A stretch of 64,000 nucleotides of DNA. It comes from Phaeobacter gallaeciensis DSM 26640. Lineage in GTDB: Bacteria; Pseudomonadota; Alphaproteobacteria; Rhodobacterales; Rhodobacteraceae. A program made the translations under genes and the position numbers. This document shows, in pieces, positions 9,526 through 19,115 of this stretch. The DNA lies in contig NC_023137.1 in NCBI RefSeq assembly GCF_000511385.1, positions 1,867,001 to 1,931,000 of the forward strand, read 5' to 3'. Below the pieces are notes generated by a model that saw only the letters and a program-made list of their open reading frames with translations, searched no databases and had not been told where the DNA came from. Each line of letters opens with the position of its first letter. Position 1 is the first letter of the stretch.

Positions 9526-11184
9526 TTGACTATTGCGTTCCCAAACGGATTTAATTGCCCGCTCTATACGCGCGCGGTTCTTCTTATGCGAAACCGTGAC
9601 TTCGCAGATGCTGAGCGGGTGATGCGCAGCTCTCTCGCGTATGAGGGTGAGACCGCGCTCAGCTATCATTATCTGGCTGAAATCGTCGCCTCTCTTCCCG
9701 GCCGCATTGGCGAGGCAATCGCCCTTCAGGAAACGGCCCTATCCCTGGCCCCGTCAAATTCGGTATTTATTGCCGCTCTGGGGTCGCGACTCAAAGATGG
9801 CGGATTTGACAGGCAAGCGCTCATGGCCCTTGAAACCGCTTTATCGATTGATGAGAACAATCCGATCGCACTCCCTCTTATCATGAGACTTCGGCGCAAA
9901 TTTCTGACATGGGAGAGTACGGCACAAGAACAGCGCTGCCTGGAGAGGATGAAGCAAGCCGGACACATCCCAGACCCGCTGGCGTTGCTGACCTATCTTG
10001 ACGATCCGCAGATCCAGCTCGACAATGCGCGACTGCGGGCTCCCAAGCCCAAACGAGCCAAACCTTCCCCCCATAATCCTTGCGCCAAAATTAGAATTGG
10101 ATATTTCTCCAGCGATTTCTATGAACATCCAACGATGCATCTGTTCAGAGGTGCGCTGAAGGCGCATGATAGAGAGACATTCGAATTCTTCGTCTACGAT
10201 CTGCTGCCAAAAGAACAGTCAGAAGAAAGCGCTTTCGTGCGCGAATTCGCAGACCACTACAGGGATGTCTCAGACCTGACAGCTGAAGCGATTGCTGACT
10301 TATCTGTCCGCGACAAGGTCGATATTGCCGTCGACCTCAAAGGCGATACATTCGCCTCAAAGCAAGAGATCTTCGCCCATGGTGCAGCCCCTGCTCAGGT
10401 CTCTTTTCTTGGCTTTCCCGGGACAACCGGCATGGACATGATGGACTATATGATCGCCGATCATGTCACCATCCCGGAAGGCTCCGAGCGGTATTACAGC
10501 GAAACGATCCTCAGACTGCCCAACTGCTATCAGCCGAACAGCAATTGCCGCCATGTCGCTGAGGACCGCAACACAAGATCTGACTACAACCTGCCACAGG
10601 ACAAGTTCATTTTTGCCAATCTGAACAACACCTACAAGGTCGGTCCGCGAGAGTTCGCGACATGGATGAAAATACTCAAGAGCACCCCGGACACGGTGCT
10701 CCTTTTCTACATGGGCAATGACGATATCTCTGATGTCATCGCTCAAAAGGCCGAAGCCCATGGCGTGGATCCGGGTCGGATCATACCCTGCCGGGCGCTA
10801 CCACAGGCTGACCACCTGGACCGGATAGCACAGGTCGACCTGTGCTTAGATTGTTTCAGCTATAATGCCCATACGACAGCGTCAGACGCCCTATGGGCCG
10901 GGGTTCCGATATTGACACTTGCTGGAAAACAATTCGCTGCCCGTGTCGCCAGCAGCATCCTTAGCGCGGCGCATCTGCCAGAGCTCTCTGTGGAGTCGGA
11001 AAACCTCTTCATCGACAAGGCTGTCAGTCTGGCGAAAAACCCCGATGAGATGATGCGGATCAAACACCATCTGAGAGTGCAGCGATCTACGCTGCCGCTA
11101 TTTGATACCAAATCCTGGACGAAAGATTTCGAGAACGCGCTGCAAAAGATCTATCACGAAACTCAGTCTGTAACTGAAAGCTGA
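9526..11184 (+). CDS. GT41 (SPINDLY/OGT-like) glycosyltransferase
   Basis: The 552-aa protein has TPR-like helical repeats over about residues 10-150. The catalytic region of glycosyltransferase family 41 follows: KIRIGYFSSDFYEHPTMHL near residue 190, DIAVDLKGDT, QVSFLGFPGTTGMDMMDY, and LDCFSYNAHTTASDALWAGVP near 450. Such enzymes add a sugar, usually from a UDP- or GDP-sugar donor, to Ser or Thr of proteins. Bacterial members glycosylate adhesins, flagellins or other surface proteins. The start is a TTG preceded by CAGGAG at good spacing. By eye the base composition is more AT-rich than its neighbours, and it lies just downstream of a tRNA gene, so acquisition by transfer is plausible. No partner adhesin is adjacent. 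Confidence 0.85.
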   Translation: MTIAFPNGFNCPLYTRAVLLMRNRDFADAERVMRSSLAYEGETALSYHYLAEIVASLPGRIGEAIALQETALSLAPSNSVFIAALGSRLKDGGFDRQALMALETALSIDENNPIALPLIMRLRRKFLTWESTAQEQRCLERMKQAGHIPDPLALLTYLDDPQIQLDNARLRAPKPKRAKPSPHNPCAKIRIGYFSSDFYEHPTMHLFRGALKAHDRETFEFFVYDLLPKEQSEESAFVREFADHYRDVSDLTAEAIADLSVRDKVDIAVDLKGDTFASKQEIFAHGAAPAQVSFLGFPGTTGMDMMDYMIADHVTIPEGSERYYSETILRLPNCYQPNSNCRHVAEDRNTRSDYNLPQDKFIFANLNNTYKVGPREFATWMKILKSTPDTVLLFYMGNDDISDVIAQKAEAHGVDPGRIIPCRALPQADHLDRIAQVDLCLDCFSYNAHTTASDALWAGVPILTLAGKQFAARVASSILSAAHLPELSVESENLFIDKAVSLAKNPDEMMRIKHHLRVQRSTLPLFDTKSWTKDFENALQKIYHETQSVTES

Positions 11185-11253
11185 GATCACTGCTCAAACG
11201 ACAATACTCGAAAACGCACCGATCACAGCCCCCGTGGCACATATGAAGTGGCT

Positions 11254-11292
11254 TCTGTCAGCACAGCGAAACACTGGCGCCGTGCTGACAGA
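11254..11292. repeat. Inverted repeat between convergent genes
   Basis: Perfect 11-bp arms TCTGTCAGCAC and GTGCTGACAGA are separated by 17 nt. They lie between the end of the GT41 gene and the end of sufS. No T-run follows on either strand, so it is not a textbook terminator, though it may still halt or protect converging transcripts. Confidence 0.6.
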
Positions 11293-11342
11293 TGATACGT
11301 AGGATCAACAACGGCCGAAATTAAGACGTCTACTAGCGCGTG

Positions 11343-12563
11343 TTAGCCAAACAGCTCGTGGGCCAGCTCCAGCGCATCAATCAGAACATCCACTTCTTCC
11401 TTGGTGTTGTACAATCCAAAAGAGGCCCGACAGGTGGCGGCTACGCCGAGATGGTCCATCAAAGGCCCCGCACAGTGCTGACCAGCGCGTACAGCCACGC
11501 CCTTTTTATCAAGGATGGTGGAAATATCATGCGCATGGGCGGCGCCCTCAAGGGTGAAGCTGAAAATCGCAGCCTTGTCAGCGGCTTGCCCCTGGACATT
11601 CACCCAGTTTAAACCGCTTAACCGCTCGTTGGCATAGGTCGTGATGGCCGTCTCATGGGCGGCGATATTCTCCATGCCGATGTCCATCATGTATTCAAGC
11701 GCCACGCCCAGACCGATCATCTGCACGATCCCCGGCGTGCCCGCCTCAAACTTCATCGGCGCATCATTGTAGAGCACCTGATCACGGGCGACTTCCTTGA
11801 TCATGTCGCCGCCGCCCATGAAGGGGCGCATCTCTGCCATACGCTCGGGCCGAATATAGATCGCACCTGATGAGGACGGCCCGTAGAGTTTGTGACCTGT
11901 AATCGCATAGAAATCACAACCGATATCCTGCACATCCACTGGCATATGGACCGCACCTTGCGAGCCGTCGACCAATACCGCAACGCCCTGGTCACGCGCT
12001 TCACGGCAGATGGTTTTCACATCCACAATGGTTCCCAACACATTGGAACATTGGGTAATTGCGATCAGCTTGGTCTTGGGGCCGATGGCGTCCAGTACTG
12101 CCTGCGGATCAAGACTGCCATCAGCGGCGGTCTCAACCCACTTCAGCACCACGCCCTGACGTTCGCGCAGGAAATGCCAGGGCACAATGTTGGCGTGGTG
12201 CTCCATCACGCTCAGAATGATCTCATCCCCGGCTTCCAGCTGCGGCATCGCCCAACCATAGGCCACGGTGTTGATGCCCTCCGTGGTGCCGGAATTCATC
12301 ACAATCGTATTCTCATCGCCAGCATTCAGGAAACGGGAGATCGTACCGCGCACACTCTCATACTTCTCGGTCGCAAGGTTGGATAGATAATGCAACCCCC
12401 TGTGAACATTAGAGTATTCCTCTGAGTATGCGCGGGTAATGGCGTCAATCACCACCTGAGGTTTCTGCGCCGACGCGCCATTGTCCAGGTAGGTTAGCGG
12501 CTTACCGTTCACCTGACGGGACAGGATCGGAAAATCAGCGCGAATTTTTTGGACGTCATACAT
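11343..12563 (-). CDS. sufS: Cysteine desulfurase SufS (group II)
   Basis: The 406-aa PLP enzyme starts MYDVQKIRADFPILS, the usual SufS N-terminus (an upstream ATG ten codons earlier was rejected). The PLP lysine lies in FYAITGHKLYGPSS. The active-site cysteine is in VRAGQHCAGPLMDHL, the short-loop group II pattern. It releases sulfur from cysteine as a persulfide for Fe-S assembly, normally with SufE or SufU as acceptor; neither acceptor gene is visible here. It is the last gene of the suf operon, and its start overlaps the stop of the preceding Yip1-like gene by 8 bp. Confidence 0.95.
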   Translation of the reverse strand: MYDVQKIRADFPILSRQVNGKPLTYLDNGASAQKPQVVIDAITRAYSEEYSNVHRGLHYLSNLATEKYESVRGTISRFLNAGDENTIVMNSGTTEGINTVAYGWAMPQLEAGDEIILSVMEHHANIVPWHFLRERQGVVLKWVETAADGSLDPQAVLDAIGPKTKLIAITQCSNVLGTIVDVKTICREARDQGVAVLVDGSQGAVHMPVDVQDIGCDFYAITGHKLYGPSSSGAIYIRPERMAEMRPFMGGGDMIKEVARDQVLYNDAPMKFEAGTPGIVQMIGLGVALEYMMDIGMENIAAHETAITTYANERLSGLNWVNVQGQAADKAAIFSFTLEGAAHAHDISTILDKKGVAVRAGQHCAGPLMDHLGVAATCRASFGLYNTKEEVDVLIDALELAHELFG

Positions 12564-13137
12564 GGTCGGGAAGTCCCAATAGTGCCGGGGCATGCGCCCC
12601 CAAAAGCAGAGAGAGAAGGATGACGATCAAAATCGCCGACATCAGAACCGAGCCGATGGCCCGCCAGACAGATGTAAACTGATGCGCTTCTTTGATGAAC
12701 AGCAGAAAGATCGCCAACATGACGAAATTTGTCACCAGCGCAATCAGCGATGCGGCCAGAGGCAGCACCAAATGGAGCAGTATCACCGCTACCAGAAGCA
12801 CAATCTGCACCGCATTCAGCCAGACGTTGACCGCAAGTATATCAGTAAAACGTGCCTGCCCACCGATCCATCGACCGGTCCAGGTCAGCAGCGCGGTAAT
12901 GCACAGATGAAGGGCAAAAACCGCACCAGCATAGGGCAGCGGAGACATACTGGGCAGGAGACTGTTGTCGTTAGGCAGCATCGCATCCGCGACTTCAAGC
13001 ACCAGAGTGTTCAGCACCGCTGTCAGCAACAAAGCCAGAATGAGCGCCTGACGGGGCCAATCCACCGACAGAAGCACCCGTGCCGCCGCGGTTGGCGCAC
13101 TGAAGGTCAGGCTTGCAAGTGTCTGGTACCGTATCAT
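12556..13137 (-). CDS. Yip1-like membrane protein, suf-embedded (second copy)
   Basis: The 193-aa protein has about five hydrophobic spans and sits between a similar upstream gene and sufS, overlapping both by a few bases. The spacing of its membrane segments fits the YIP1 family. No catalytic motif is visible. Pairs of Yip1-family genes between sufD and sufS recur in Rhodobacterales suf operons as I know them, but no function has been established. Tight coupling suggests a membrane role linked to Fe-S assembly or simply co-regulation. Confidence 0.7.
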   Translation of the reverse strand: MIRYQTLASLTFSAPTAAARVLLSVDWPRQALILALLLTAVLNTLVLEVADAMLPNDNSLLPSMSPLPYAGAVFALHLCITALLTWTGRWIGGQARFTDILAVNVWLNAVQIVLLVAVILLHLVLPLAASLIALVTNFVMLAIFLLFIKEAHQFTSVWRAIGSVLMSAILIVILLSLLLGAHAPALLGLPDHV

Positions 13138-13619
13138 TTTCCACCCCAGTAAGACTGCGCCATACCGCTAACCCAGAACCAGAGAAACAGAAGAAACCAG
13201 ATCCCGCCGACCAGTGTCAGTTCAAGGCCCGACCCTATGAACCCAGCAACGAGCCCGTTTAGAAGCATCAGCGGGCTGGCCGCGAGAAAGGCCCAGAACA
13301 ACGCCAGACGGGCCTGTGCGCTGCCGCCTGAGCCGCCGACCATCCTGGCCAGCCCATGGGCCAGAAACGCCAGCGCATATAACAGCAGCGGCGCCATAAA
13401 CAGCAGTGCAAGCAGCGATCCGCCCAGCAGCATGTTCAACTCCTGCCCGGTCAGATGTGCCTCCCGCGCCCGCACTGGCATTTGCGCAATGAACGCAATG
13501 GCGCAGCCAGCCATCAGAATGGCAAGCAGCCGGTCTTCATGCAGCCCCATGGCAAGACGCCGCGCAAAAACTCTGCGCGGCCCCTTGTAGGTGGCAACAA
13601 TGTCCTGACTGACGGACAT
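13134..13619 (-). CDS. Yip1-like membrane protein, suf-embedded (first copy)
   Basis: This 161-aa protein has a short cytoplasmic N-terminus (YKGPRRVFARRLAMGLHEDR) and four hydrophobic spans at about residues 32-47, 65-88, 105-128 and 132-154. It looks like a Yip1-family protein. Its start overlaps the stop of sufD by one base and its stop overlaps the next Yip1-like gene by 4 bp, so the three genes are translationally coupled. Function is unknown. Confidence 0.7.
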   Translation of the reverse strand: MSVSQDIVATYKGPRRVFARRLAMGLHEDRLLAILMAGCAIAFIAQMPVRAREAHLTGQELNMLLGGSLLALLFMAPLLLYALAFLAHGLARMVGGSGGSAQARLALFWAFLAASPLMLLNGLVAGFIGSGLELTLVGGIWFLLFLWFWVSGMAQSYWGGK

Positions 13620-14899
13620 CAGCGGCGCCGGGCCAACCAGCCTTCCAGCCGGTCCACAACGTTCGCCGCAATATCAGCATCCTCGATCTCGTCCACCGCC
13701 TCGGCGAGAAACGCAAGCGTCATGAGATCGGTCGCTTCGGCATGCGGTACACCACGGGAGCGCAGATAGAACAGCCCCTCTTCGTCAATCGCACCTGAGG
13801 TTGAACCATGCGAACAGGCCACGTCATCGGCATAGATTTCCAGCTCAGGCTTGGCGAGGAACTGGCTGTCATCATCCAATAGCAGAGACTGTGAAATCTG
13901 ATATCCATCAGTCTTTTGCGCGCCTTCCTTCACCAGGATCTTGCCTTGGAACACACCGGTCGCCCCGTTGCGCAGAACCTTCTTGAAGACCTGACGGCTC
14001 TCACAGTTCACAGCGTCATGAGTGATGAACACAGTGTCGTCGTGATGGAAATCGCCATCACCGACACACGCACCAGCGATATGGGCCACGGCATCATCAC
14101 CGGTCAGCTCGATCACCGCCTCATTCCGGGTCAGCACGCCATTCACGGTCAGGGTGAAGGATTTGAAAACGGATTCAGTGCCAAGACGCGCAAACAGATG
14201 TGTTGCCGCGCGACGCTCGTGGTCGCGGCCTTGTGCACGCACCAAGTGCAGAGAACCGCCGTCGGCGACGTCAATTTCCATGCATTTGTTGAACCGTGAG
14301 GCAGCAGGCCCGTTTTCCAGAATGGTCGCGGTGGCCCCGCTTTCGACACGGATCACGTGATGCAGGATCGCATCCGAGTCCTCTGACGCGTGGCGATAGA
14401 TCAGGCTGACAGGTTTCGAAGGCGTCCCAGTGACGCGGATCGCGACACCATCCCGCGCAAATGCAGTATTAAGTGCGGCCAGTGGCCGCGCAACAGGTGT
14501 CTGGCCACGCGCTTCAAGAACACCGTACAAGTCTTTGGCCCAATGGATATCTTTAGCGCAGATATCGGCAATGCGATCAATGCTGATCCCTTCCATCGCC
14601 AGTTCATCCGAGGCATCGGCGTCGAAAACACCATCCACGAATACGATCTTGATACGATCAAATTCGCTGAACATCGGAGCCTCACCCGCATCAAATACAG
14701 CTGCTGCCGGCGCCTCGGCAGAGGTCAGCGTATCCGGGCGGGTATATTTCCAGTATTCATCGCGACGACCAGGCAGGCCCAGAGTCTGAACGCGGGACAG
14801 CGCAGCTTTACGCGCCTCCGCCAGACAACCGCCCTCCGGCATGGTCAGCGTGGCCAGACGCGCCTCTGTTTCACTTTGTTTCCTGTCAGCAAGCGCCAT
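13619..14899 (-). CDS. sufD: Fe-S assembly scaffold protein SufD
   Basis: The 426-aa protein has the right-handed beta-helix SufB/SufD core. Recognisable parts are DEYWKYTRPDTL at the N-terminus, the QVFKKVLRNGATGVFQGKI block near residue 310, and the C-terminal DVACSHGSTSGAIDEE block with a conserved Cys-His pair. SufD forms the SufBC2D complex that builds Fe-S clusters. The ATG directly abuts the sufC stop. Length and motifs look intact. Confidence 0.95.
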   Translation of the reverse strand: MALADRKQSETEARLATLTMPEGGCLAEARKAALSRVQTLGLPGRRDEYWKYTRPDTLTSAEAPAAAVFDAGEAPMFSEFDRIKIVFVDGVFDADASDELAMEGISIDRIADICAKDIHWAKDLYGVLEARGQTPVARPLAALNTAFARDGVAIRVTGTPSKPVSLIYRHASEDSDAILHHVIRVESGATATILENGPAASRFNKCMEIDVADGGSLHLVRAQGRDHERRAATHLFARLGTESVFKSFTLTVNGVLTRNEAVIELTGDDAVAHIAGACVGDGDFHHDDTVFITHDAVNCESRQVFKKVLRNGATGVFQGKILVKEGAQKTDGYQISQSLLLDDDSQFLAKPELEIYADDVACSHGSTSGAIDEEGLFYLRSRGVPHAEATDLMTLAFLAEAVDEIEDADIAANVVDRLEGWLARRR

Positions 14900-15655
14900 T
14901 TACACACCCTCTGCCAGAATATCGGCATAGCCGTTGTTCTCAACTTCCAGCGCCAGCTCAGGACCACCAGTTTTGACGATGCGACCATCTGCCATGATGT
15001 GAACCACGTCGGGTTTGATGTGGTCCAGCAGGCGCTGATAGTGGGTGATCACGAGGAAACCGCGGCCTTCGTCGCGCAGGGCATTCACGCCTTCGGAAAC
15101 CAGTTTCATTGCATCCACATCCAGACCGGAATCGGTCTCATCCAGGATGCACATTTTCGGCTCGAGCATTGCCATCTGGAGGATTTCGTTACGCTTTTTC
15201 TCACCACCGGAGAAGCCCACATTGACCGGGCGCTTCAGCATGTCGGCGTCGATCTTCAGCGTCTTCGCCTTGGCGCGGACCTCTTTCAGGAAGTCAGAGG
15301 CGCTCAGCTCTTCTTCGCCACGGGCTTTGCGCTGTGCGTTCACTGCAGTGCGCAGGAAGGTCATGTTGCCCACACCGGGGATCTCAACCGGATATTGGAA
15401 CGCCAGGAAGACGCCTGCGGCGGCGCGCTCTTCCGGTTCCATCTCCAGCAGATCTTCGCTCGCCAGCGAGGCCTCACCATCGGTCACCTCATAGCCATCG
15501 CGACCGGACAGCACGTAGGACAGTGTCGATTTACCAGAACCGTTCGGCCCCATGATGGCGTGCACTTTGCCAGCTTCAACGGTGAGGTTGACGCCTTTGA
15601 GGATCTGCTTGTCCTCTTCTTCAAGTTTGACGTGCAGGTTTTTGATTTCGAGCAT
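14900..15655 (-). CDS. sufC: Fe-S assembly ATPase SufC
   Basis: The 251-aa ABC-type ATPase has Walker A GPNGSGKST near residue 37, the signature VGFSGGEKKRNEI near 147 and Walker B CILDETDSGLD near 170. SufC powers conformational change of the SufB-SufD scaffold. It has a GAGGAA ribosome binding site and is followed directly by sufD. A 66-bp space separates it from the YbjQ-like gene upstream. Confidence 0.97.
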   Translation of the reverse strand: MLEIKNLHVKLEEEDKQILKGVNLTVEAGKVHAIMGPNGSGKSTLSYVLSGRDGYEVTDGEASLASEDLLEMEPEERAAAGVFLAFQYPVEIPGVGNMTFLRTAVNAQRKARGEEELSASDFLKEVRAKAKTLKIDADMLKRPVNVGFSGGEKKRNEILQMAMLEPKMCILDETDSGLDVDAMKLVSEGVNALRDEGRGFLVITHYQRLLDHIKPDVVHIMADGRIVKTGGPELALEVENNGYADILAEGV

Positions 15656-15721
15656 TTTTTCCTCGTTTATATCTCTTCGGGGACAGGCCCCGGTTGTTCC
15701 TGTGCCCCGAGGGGCGAATTC

Positions 15722-16036
15722 TTAGCCGAGCACCACTGCGGTGCCGCTGGCCGACACCATCAGCATGGATTGACCGACCACTTCGTAATCCAGATCAACG
15801 CCCACAACGGCGTTTGCGCCCTTGGCGCGGGCGCGATCTTCCAGCTCTGCCAGCGCGGTTTCGCGCGCGTCCTGCAGCTTGCTTTCATAAGCGCCGGAGC
15901 GGCCGCCAACGATGTCGGTGATGGAGGCGAAGACATCGCGCACCACATTGGCGCCCATGATGGCCTCGCCCACCACGATGCCTTTGTAGTCGGATATCTG
16001 GTAGCCTTCGACGTTTGGTGTGGTTGTGATGATCAT
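15722..16036 (-). CDS. YbjQ/UPF0145 family protein
   Basis: The 104-aa protein has the YbjQ (UPF0145, so-called heavy-metal-binding domain) hallmarks: [29 protein letters not shown] and [16 protein letters not shown]. The fold is a small pentameric barrel. The heavy-metal label is inherited and is not supported by any cysteine here. It overlaps the upstream membrane gene by 4 bp inside the suf operon. Its role there is unknown. Confidence 0.88.
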   Translation of the reverse strand: MIITTTPNVEGYQISDYKGIVVGEAIMGANVVRDVFASITDIVGGRSGAYESKLQDARETALAELEDRARAKGANAVVGVDLDYEVVGQSMLMVSASGTAVVLG

Positions 16037-16407
16037 GAACGTGCCTCTTGTTGTTTGGGGTACCCTTTACTTTCAAGGTCTTCCGCTCTTTTGCCTGCGT
16101 AAGAATAAAGAAAAGCGGCATCTAGCTCTTTGGCGCTTTTCACTTTTTTCTTCAGCCTCAGGCCGTGCAAAAGAGCACAACTAATACTCGTTCCGAACGC
16201 GAGAACGAGACCAGTCGCGGAAATGGTCATTCCGAGAGCGCTGGCGACAGGAAAAACCACATAGGGTCCAAACCAGAAAAGCGTGATGAACAAAACCGCA
16301 CCCCCGAAGGTTGCAACAAGAGCAACTTCAGCACCCACACGGCGCCTCGCCGTGCGAGCAATTTCCTGGCGCTCCCTTAAGGAATATGTCCGTCCGTCAA
16401 TCATCAT
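16033..16407 (-). CDS. Small membrane protein in suf operon
   Basis: The 124-aa protein has two hydrophobic spans (about residues 27-50 and 56-80) flanked by basic cytoplasmic stretches ([14 protein letters not shown] and LRLKKKVKS). It starts 8 bp after the sufB stop and overlaps the YbjQ-like gene by 4 bp. I do not recognise a family. The membrane topology and tight placement suggest it works with, or is just co-expressed with, its YbjQ-like neighbour. Confidence 0.7.
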   Translation of the reverse strand: MMIDGRTYSLRERQEIARTARRRVGAEVALVATFGGAVLFITLFWFGPYVVFPVASALGMTISATGLVLAFGTSISCALLHGLRLKKKVKSAKELDAAFLYSYAGKRAEDLESKGYPKQQEARS

Positions 16408-16415
16408 TGGTAGGT

Positions 16416-17939
16416 TCAGCCCACAGACCCTTCCAGCGAGATCGCAACCAGCTGCTGCGCTTCCATGGCGAACTCCATCGGCAGCGCCTGCAGCACGTCC
16501 TTGCAGAAGCCATTCACAACCAGAGCAACCGCTTCTTCCTCGTCCATGCCGCGCTGGCGGCAGTAAAACAGCTGGTCGTCATCGACCTTGGAGGTGGTAG
16601 CCTCATGCTCCACGCGGGAGGAGTTGTTCTTGACCTCGATGTAGGGAACCGTGTGGGCGCCGCATTTGTCGCCGATCAGCAGGCTGTCGCACTGGGTGTA
16701 ATTGCGGCTGTCCTTGGCCTTGGGATGCATCGACACCAGACCGCGGTAGGTGTTCTGCGCCTTGCCGGCGGAGATACCTTTGGACACGATGCGCGATTTG
16801 GAGTTCTTGCCCAGGTGCACCATTTTGGTTCCGGTGTCGGCCTGCTGCATGTTGTTCGCAATCGCGATCGAGTAAAACTCGCCCTGGCTTTCCTCGCCGC
16901 GCAGGATGCAGGAGGGGTACTTCCAGGTGACGGCAGAGCCGGTTTCCACCTGCGTCCACATCACCTTGGAGCGGTCGCCACGGCAATCCGCGCGTTTGGT
17001 CACGAAGTTATAGATGCCGCCCTTGCCGTTTTCATCACCCGGATACCAGTTCTGAACGGTGGAATATTTCACCTCGGCGTCTTCTTCGATGATGATTTCC
17101 ACGACCGCCGCGTGCAGCTGAGCGATATCACGCGCTGGTGCAGTACAACCTTCCAAGTAGCTGACATAGCTGCCTTTATCAGCGATGATCAGGGTGCGTT
17201 CGAACTGGCCGGTGTTCTCCGCATTGATGCGGAAATAGGTCGACAGCTCCATCGGGCAGCGCACGCCCGGTGGCACATAGACAAACGAACCATCCGAGAA
17301 CACAGCCGAGTTCAGCGTTGCGTAGAAATTATCAGACACCGGCACGACAGAACCGAGGTATTTCTTCACAAGTTCGGGGTGCTCGCGGATCGCCTCAGAG
17401 ATCGAACAGAATATCACGCCCGCTTTTTTCAGCTCTTCCTGGAAGGTTGTGCCAACAGAGACGGAGTCGAACACCGCATCAACCGCGACCTTGCGGCCCT
17501 CCGCTGGCATATTCTCCGCGCCTTCTACACCGGCCAGAATCATCTGTTCTTTCAGAGGGATACCCAGCTTTTCGTAGGTCGCCAGCAGCTTGGGATCGAC
17601 CTCATCCAGCGACTTTGGCTTGACCTCCATCGATTTGGGACGGGCATAGTAGTACTGGTCCTGGAAATCGATTTCCGGATAGTCGACCATCGCCCAAGTC
17701 GGTTCTTCCTTCTGCAGCCAGCGGTCATAGGCTTCCAGACGCCAGTTCAGCATCCATTCCGGTTCTTCGTTTTTCTCCGAAATCAGCCGTACGATATCGG
17801 TGGTCAGGCCTTTGGGGGCGTATTCCATCTCGATATCGGTTTCCCAGCCGTACTTATAGGCGCCGCCAACCTCGCGGACAGCATCAACCGTTTCCTGGTC
17901 AACGCCTTCTTTTACCTGAACATCATCCAATGCTGTCAT
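16416..17939 (-). CDS. sufB: Fe-S assembly scaffold protein SufB
   Basis: The 507-aa protein starts [12 protein letters not shown] at the ATG placed 6 nt after GGAG; codons upstream in the same frame are too close to that site. It carries the SufB core with [28 protein letters not shown] and the C-terminal [19 protein letters not shown] block holding conserved cysteines used for cluster building. SufB is the main scaffold in the SufBCD complex. It follows a group I cysteine desulfurase in the same operon. Confidence 0.97.
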   Translation of the reverse strand: MTALDDVQVKEGVDQETVDAVREVGGAYKYGWETDIEMEYAPKGLTTDIVRLISEKNEEPEWMLNWRLEAYDRWLQKEEPTWAMVDYPEIDFQDQYYYARPKSMEVKPKSLDEVDPKLLATYEKLGIPLKEQMILAGVEGAENMPAEGRKVAVDAVFDSVSVGTTFQEELKKAGVIFCSISEAIREHPELVKKYLGSVVPVSDNFYATLNSAVFSDGSFVYVPPGVRCPMELSTYFRINAENTGQFERTLIIADKGSYVSYLEGCTAPARDIAQLHAAVVEIIIEEDAEVKYSTVQNWYPGDENGKGGIYNFVTKRADCRGDRSKVMWTQVETGSAVTWKYPSCILRGEESQGEFYSIAIANNMQQADTGTKMVHLGKNSKSRIVSKGISAGKAQNTYRGLVSMHPKAKDSRNYTQCDSLLIGDKCGAHTVPYIEVKNNSSRVEHEATTSKVDDDQLFYCRQRGMDEEEAVALVVNGFCKDVLQALPMEFAMEAQQLVAISLEGSVG

Positions 17940-17954
17940 GGTCATCTCCTGCAC

Positions 17955-18998
17955 TCACGCCACCCGGGCGCGATGTTTCTTCTGTTTGGCGCACCAGCTT
18001 TCGGCAAAGCGCAGCACATCCGTTTCTGTTGTGTCCGGCCCAAGCGAAACGCGCACGGCGCTCTGGGCGGTTAACTCGTCATATCCCATGGCGGTCAGCA
18101 CCGCGCTGGCGCGCACTTTGCCGCTGGAGCAAGCACTGCCTGCGCTGATCGCAAAACCCGAGAGGTCCATTTGCATGACCTGGGTTTCGCCCTTCCAGCC
18201 CGGGGTCGCAAAACAGCTGGTGTTGGGAAGGCGTGATGCCGATGTCCCAACAAAAATAGTATCGGCACTGCCAGCTGCAAGGGCCGCTTCCATTGTGTCG
18301 CGCAGCATCGCAACGCGCTCCCACACACCATTGGCCAGCGCCTGTGCTGCGGCTTCGGCAGCGGCGCCGAAGCCGGCGATTCCGACAACATTCTCGGTGC
18401 CGGACCGACGGCCCATTTCCTGACCGCCCCCTTTGATCTGCGCCGCCAGATCGGTGCCGCGTTTCAGAACAACCGCGCCGATCCCTTTTGGGCCGCCCAA
18501 CTTATGCGCCGAAATCAGCGCCATGGTTGCGCCCATCCAGTTGAAGGCCACAGGCAGCTTGCCAAAGGCCTGTGTAGCATCAGTCACCGCCAGCCCCTGC
18601 GGCAAGGTCTGGACCACACCGGTTTCGGAATTGGCCAGCTGCAGTGCAGAGGCCGCCGGGTCATTCACAAGGACACCGCCCTCAGACGAAACCTGTAAAT
18701 CCTCAATAGCCCAAGCCCTTACCGCATCATGTTCAACCGATGCGGCATGAAGATTGCGACCACTCATTGCCAAGGCAGCCCCCTCAGTCGACCCGGAGGT
18801 GAAGACGATATCGGCACCATCCGCCCCAAAGGCCGAGGCGATTTGCGCCCGCGCCTTCTCAACCAGCGCCTTGGCCGCCCGACCTTCGGCATGTACCGAA
18901 GACGGGTTTCCGCAAATCTCCATCGCAGAGATCATCGCAGCCTTCGCAGCATCGCAAAGCGGCGTGGTAGCGTTGTGATCAAGATAGACGCGCAACAT
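17955..18998 (-). CDS. Cysteine desulfurase, IscS/NifS type (group I)
   Basis: The 346-aa PLP enzyme begins MLRVYLDHNATTPLCDAA. It has SAHKLGGPKGIGA with the PLP lysine, and the SAGSACSSGKVRAS long loop carrying the active-site cysteine, the group I pattern. This is distinct from SufS, the group II enzyme at the end of the same operon. It supplies persulfide sulfur for Fe-S clusters or tRNA thiolation. It sits between iscR and sufB, where Rhodobacterales typically carry it. The 27 codons upstream in frame were rejected because the family start is clear. Confidence 0.93.
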   Translation of the reverse strand: MLRVYLDHNATTPLCDAAKAAMISAMEICGNPSSVHAEGRAAKALVEKARAQIASAFGADGADIVFTSGSTEGAALAMSGRNLHAASVEHDAVRAWAIEDLQVSSEGGVLVNDPAASALQLANSETGVVQTLPQGLAVTDATQAFGKLPVAFNWMGATMALISAHKLGGPKGIGAVVLKRGTDLAAQIKGGGQEMGRRSGTENVVGIAGFGAAAEAAAQALANGVWERVAMLRDTMEAALAAGSADTIFVGTSASRLPNTSCFATPGWKGETQVMQMDLSGFAISAGSACSSGKVRASAVLTAMGYDELTAQSAVRVSLGPDTTETDVLRFAESWCAKQKKHRARVA

Positions 18999-19115
18999 AT
19001 GCAGAGTTGATCCTTGGCTTGGCCCCTCGCGGCCGCTCAATGCAGGCGCGCGATGGTTGATTTCGTCGATACAGCGCACCAGCGCCCGTGTAGATTTCCA
19101 AACTTGCGGGTCGGA

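Noticed and set aside
14390..18074. Two long plus-strand frames (570 and 587 aa)
   Set aside because: They mirror sufD, sufC and sufB on the opposite strand and show no family motif.
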